From Megascapheus bottae (taxonomy: Eukaryota; Chordata; Mammalia; Rodentia; Geomyidae), in NCBI GenBank assembly GCA_024803745.1, contig JANJXV010000016.1, positions 41,286,501-41,350,500 on the forward strand: a stretch of 64,000 nt of DNA, read 5' to 3'. The position numbers were made by a program, and so were the translations under genes. Shown piece after piece: positions 61,372 through 64,000 of this stretch (positions within the stretch are counted from its first letter, which is position 1; every line of letters begins with the position of its first letter). The notes below the pieces were generated by a model. That model saw nothing but the letters and a program-made list of their open reading frames with translations. It did not search any database and had not been told where the DNA came from.

Positions 61372-61721
61372 TTTTGTTGTCTTCGGTGAAGCAGAGGCTG
61401 CAAGGCGTCCATCCATCACTTTACTCTTGTTCTCCTCATCTTCCAGAACCTCTGTGAGATGCGGGGTTGTGGCCATGGCGCCGGGACACGACTGCCTAGT
61501 GAGAAACAACCACCCTGATCTCCACCTGCACGCTCCTTAGTCACTTCTCATGGTCTTACCAGGTCACCCCTCACTGCGCCCTCTTCTTTAAAGAGGACTC
61601 GGTGCATTTATGGACTAGGGTAAACCGAAGAACATGAGAATAAATTTGTCATAGAGGAAATAATTGCAGTGAGAAAGACAAGAAACCTAAGTTATATGAA
61701 GCCGGTGCTAGTGTTACCCGG

Positions 61722-61859
61722 CCTCCCTCCCTCCCTCCCTCTTTCTTTCCTTCTTTCTTTCTTTCCTTCTTTCTTCCTTCCTTCCTTCCTTCCTTCCTTC
61801 CTTCCTTCCTTCCTTCCTTCCTTCCTTCCTTTCTTTCTTTCTTTCTTCCTTCTTCCTTC

Positions 61860-61902
<43 letters not shown>

Positions 61903-61936
61903 TCCTTCTTTCTTCCTTTCTTTCTTTCTTCTTTCC
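61722..61936. repeat. (CCCT/CCTT/CTTT)n tract, about 215 bp
   Basis: Pure C/T with CCCT units at the left, then CCTT, then CTTT blocks. The homopurine strand is on minus. A plus frame of 95 codons reads it as Phe-Leu-Pro-Ser and is not a gene. Confidence 0.97.
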
Positions 61937-61944
61937 TAATTAAG

Positions 61945-62225
61945 AGTACACACTAGAATAATGATAGAAGTACAATATAGTATTGCACAACTGGTAATGA
62001 ACATTATGTATCATACAATGCTTGTGTGTGCCATGCTCTTCTATGACTATCAGTACAATAGCATCACCATCGTTGTGCCAGAAATATACTTGTGCTACAG
62101 TATTCTGATGGCCACAATGTCATCAGAGGAGAGAAGTTCTCAGTTCCACTATGAACTTATACGAAGAACACTGTCCTATCTGCGGTCCATCATAGATGAA
62201 ATGTCATTATGTGACACATGAGTGT
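61945..62225 (+). repeat. Ancient mammalian repeat relic (tentative)
   Basis: The right end 'gcggtccatcatagatgaaatgtcattatgtgacacatgagtg' (62172-62224, shown in part) resembles the tail of an old mammalian repeat reading 'gcggtccatc', 'gtcgttatg' and 'cacatgactg'. A clean 86-codon open frame (61961-62221) covers it; I attribute the frame to chance. Family name uncertain. Confidence 0.4.
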
Positions 62226-62737
62226 ATTAAAAGCCAGTAAGAATGTTATTAAGTTCTAGTCAAAAGGCCCATTAGCTAAAGAATACTATGAACAGGAGAA
62301 GATAGGTGGTTCATGGAAAATTCCATTGGTCATTACAATTTACTACACATTAATTATGATATCTAAGGGTTATGATCAAAATTCCAGTCCTGGCCCTGTT
62401 TGTGGATTCTCTATTTTAATTTTGCCTTTGGATATACTGAAGACAGGTTGTGTTTGCCTCCTGTGTTTCTCCACATGAAGTCCTCTGTTGCACAGTTGTC
62501 AGTCTTTGATATAATTTTTAGCCTCCTTTCTATTTGGGGCATATTTTCAGGGAAGTTCCTCTTGCATTAATGGTCTTCGTTTTGCTCCTCAGATGAGATG
62601 ATACTTATAAACACATCATGTGATTATGGTGATAATGGTCATTGGTGGTGAGTCTAGAGCTTTGCTATGTTGATTTCCAATCAATTTCTAAAAATGACTT
62701 ATGCTGTGTAATCATGTATCCATTAAGCTTTGCATTC

Positions 62738-62951
62738 CTTTTCTGGGTCATGGGGTTTGAACTCTGGGCCTGGGCACTGTCCCTGAGCTCTTCAACTCAA
62801 GGCTCCAGTCCTTTCCCTGGAGCCACAGCCCCACATCCTGTTTTCTAGTGATTAATTGGAGATAAGAATCTCTTGGTCTTTTGTGCCCAGGCTGGCTTTG
62901 AACTGTGATCCTGAATAGCTAGGATTACAGGGGTGAGTCACTGAGCCTGGC
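62738..62951 (-). mobile_element. 7SL-headed SINE with target-site duplication
   Basis: 'tggggtttgaactctgggcc', 'tgtccctgagctcttcaac', a variant monomer core 'ccctggagccacagcccc', linker 'ttaattggagataagaatc', head complement 'gaatagctaggattacagg'. Flanks taagctttgcattc (62724-62737) and taagctttacgttc (62952-62965): 14 bp with two mismatches. Confidence 0.9.
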
Positions 62952-62965
62952 TAAGCTTTACGTTC

Positions 62966-63573
62966 TTAAAAGTCTGCCACAATTAAAGTCCTATGTGTTT
63001 CAATACAGGGCCAGCTAAGTAGTTTTGTGGGAAGTTTTTCCATCACATGGAGTTTCTAGGGCAGTGATTTACCTTAGCTACTCCCAACAACAGAAACATC
63101 CCCAAACTACTTCCTTGTCTTTCAGCGATGGATGGGTGTTTTAATAAAAGTTGAAGTGAAGTAGCAAATGAGAATGACAATATTTCAAAATTTTATATAG
63201 CTTGGCGCATTTTCCCCTGAGGCAGACAACACTGAAGGAGACTTTTAAAAGTAAGGTGGAATAGATTCCACAACTGCATTTATTAGCTTCTCTCTGGGGG
63301 GCAGAGGAGGGTCAGGAGACACACACAGCAGTTCTTTTATGTTGTGAGCAAAAATTTCCACCTGCTTCTGGTATAAGGATATGTTTGTATTTTGTGTCTT
63401 TGGAGAAACCTGGTTTCCAGTACAAAAAAAGGATGTATTCCTAAGAAAGTAAGTGCTCCATTTTACCTTCAGATACCTCATAGATTTATATAAAGGTGCC
63501 TTCCATCTTAGATTTCCATTATGAAGCACAATTAAGAATTGCTTTGCCCTATTTAAAGAAATGGATTTCACAT

Positions 63574-63616
<43 letters not shown>

Positions 63617-64000
63617 TGGTATTGGGTTCAGGGTTCTGCTGCTGCTTTTGTTCAGTGTGCCTTTTTGAGACTGGGTTCACTCATTTCCAGGGACAGGGCA
63701 TTTGTTTTCTGCAACGTCCTGGGTGGAGCTGGGAGTTCCTTTACCCCTCAGCACTACTATTGTGTGTAGCTGAGGCTGAGGCAGGCTTCTATGAAAGCCT
63801 TTCTTGAGAAAGAGCTTGGAACAAGGTTGTAGATAGATAGGGAACATCCTTTTTTCTGCTGGCATCCTTAATCCTGAGCCAGTACAATCCCATGTTCACT
63901 GTTCCCCTTCCCTCCTGGTGAGGAGAAGACTAGACAGGTGTTCAGCATGACAAAACTTGTGTTATGGATGAGGATAAAATTGGACTACACACACAGGCTA
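62966..64000. other. Unique sequence with one microsatellite
   Basis: A (GT)n array at 63577-63614. No gene recognised; a 108-codon minus frame (63245-63571) and a 103-codon plus frame running through the GT array lack domains. Confidence 0.45.
63577..63614. repeat. (GT)n microsatellite, about 19 units
   Basis: Uninterrupted GT dinucleotides. Confidence 0.97.

Noticed and set aside
61669..61956. 95-codon Phe/Leu/Ser/Pro frame
   Set aside because: It is a translation of the CCTT/CTTT tract.
61961..62221. 86-codon frame with plausible membrane-like composition
   Set aside because: The 3' half resembles the tail of an ancient repeat, and no start context or homologous domain is recognisable.
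63655..63800. Possible B1 SINE ('tttttgagactgggttcac', 'agctgaggctgaggcag')
   Set aside because: The two pieces are in inconsistent order and orientation for a B1 or Alu-like element, so I could not support it.

Overview
The window looks like nuclear DNA of a rodent with no gene in it that I can support. The interspersed repeats point to the Castorimorpha, most likely the Geomyoidea (kangaroo rats, pocket mice, gophers). Several copies of a dimeric SINE have a left half like rodent ID / tRNA-Ala and a right half of the 'Geo' type, the arrangement published for IDL-Geo of Dipodomys and relatives. A second SINE family has a B1/Alu-like (7SL-type) head joined to the same kind of right half. Mouse-type B2 and B4 elements were not seen. 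The species is an inference from recalled repeat structure, not from a search.

Layout. 1-13.5 kb: mostly unique AT-rich sequence, one GC-rich patch (2.33-2.60 kb), one old SINE, MIR scraps, one CA microsatellite, and a repeat-poor block of about 5 kb (8.56-13.6 kb). 13.6-26.8 kb: several SINEs, L1-type 3' ends, a B1 monomer, long CA/TG arrays including a ~545 bp CACACAGA-type array, and a 28 bp hairpin palindrome. 26.8-31.7 kb: mainly unique. 31.7-37.4 kb: an older L1 3' end split by a SINE, a three-layer SINE nest at 34.1-34.8 kb, and another L1 3' UTR. 37.4-43.3 kb: unique, apart from an L2 scrap. 43.3-50.0 kb: old repeats, L1 3' UTRs (one probably 5'-inverted) and SINEs with clear target-site duplications. 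50-64 kb: unique DNA, L2 and LTR-like relics, two more short L1 3' UTR insertions with target-site duplications, a pyrimidine tract, a CTTT/CCTT tract and two SINEs.

No open reading frame has convincing coding character. The longest ones are dinucleotide-repeat translations or lie in old repeats. The window could be intergenic or part of a large intron; the sequence does not decide. The noteworthy content is retrotransposon biology: a tRNA-Ala-like right monomer shared by two SINE families with different heads, nested and recurrent insertion into SINE A-rich linkers, and very short L1 3' UTR insertions that carry G-quadruplex-prone tracts.
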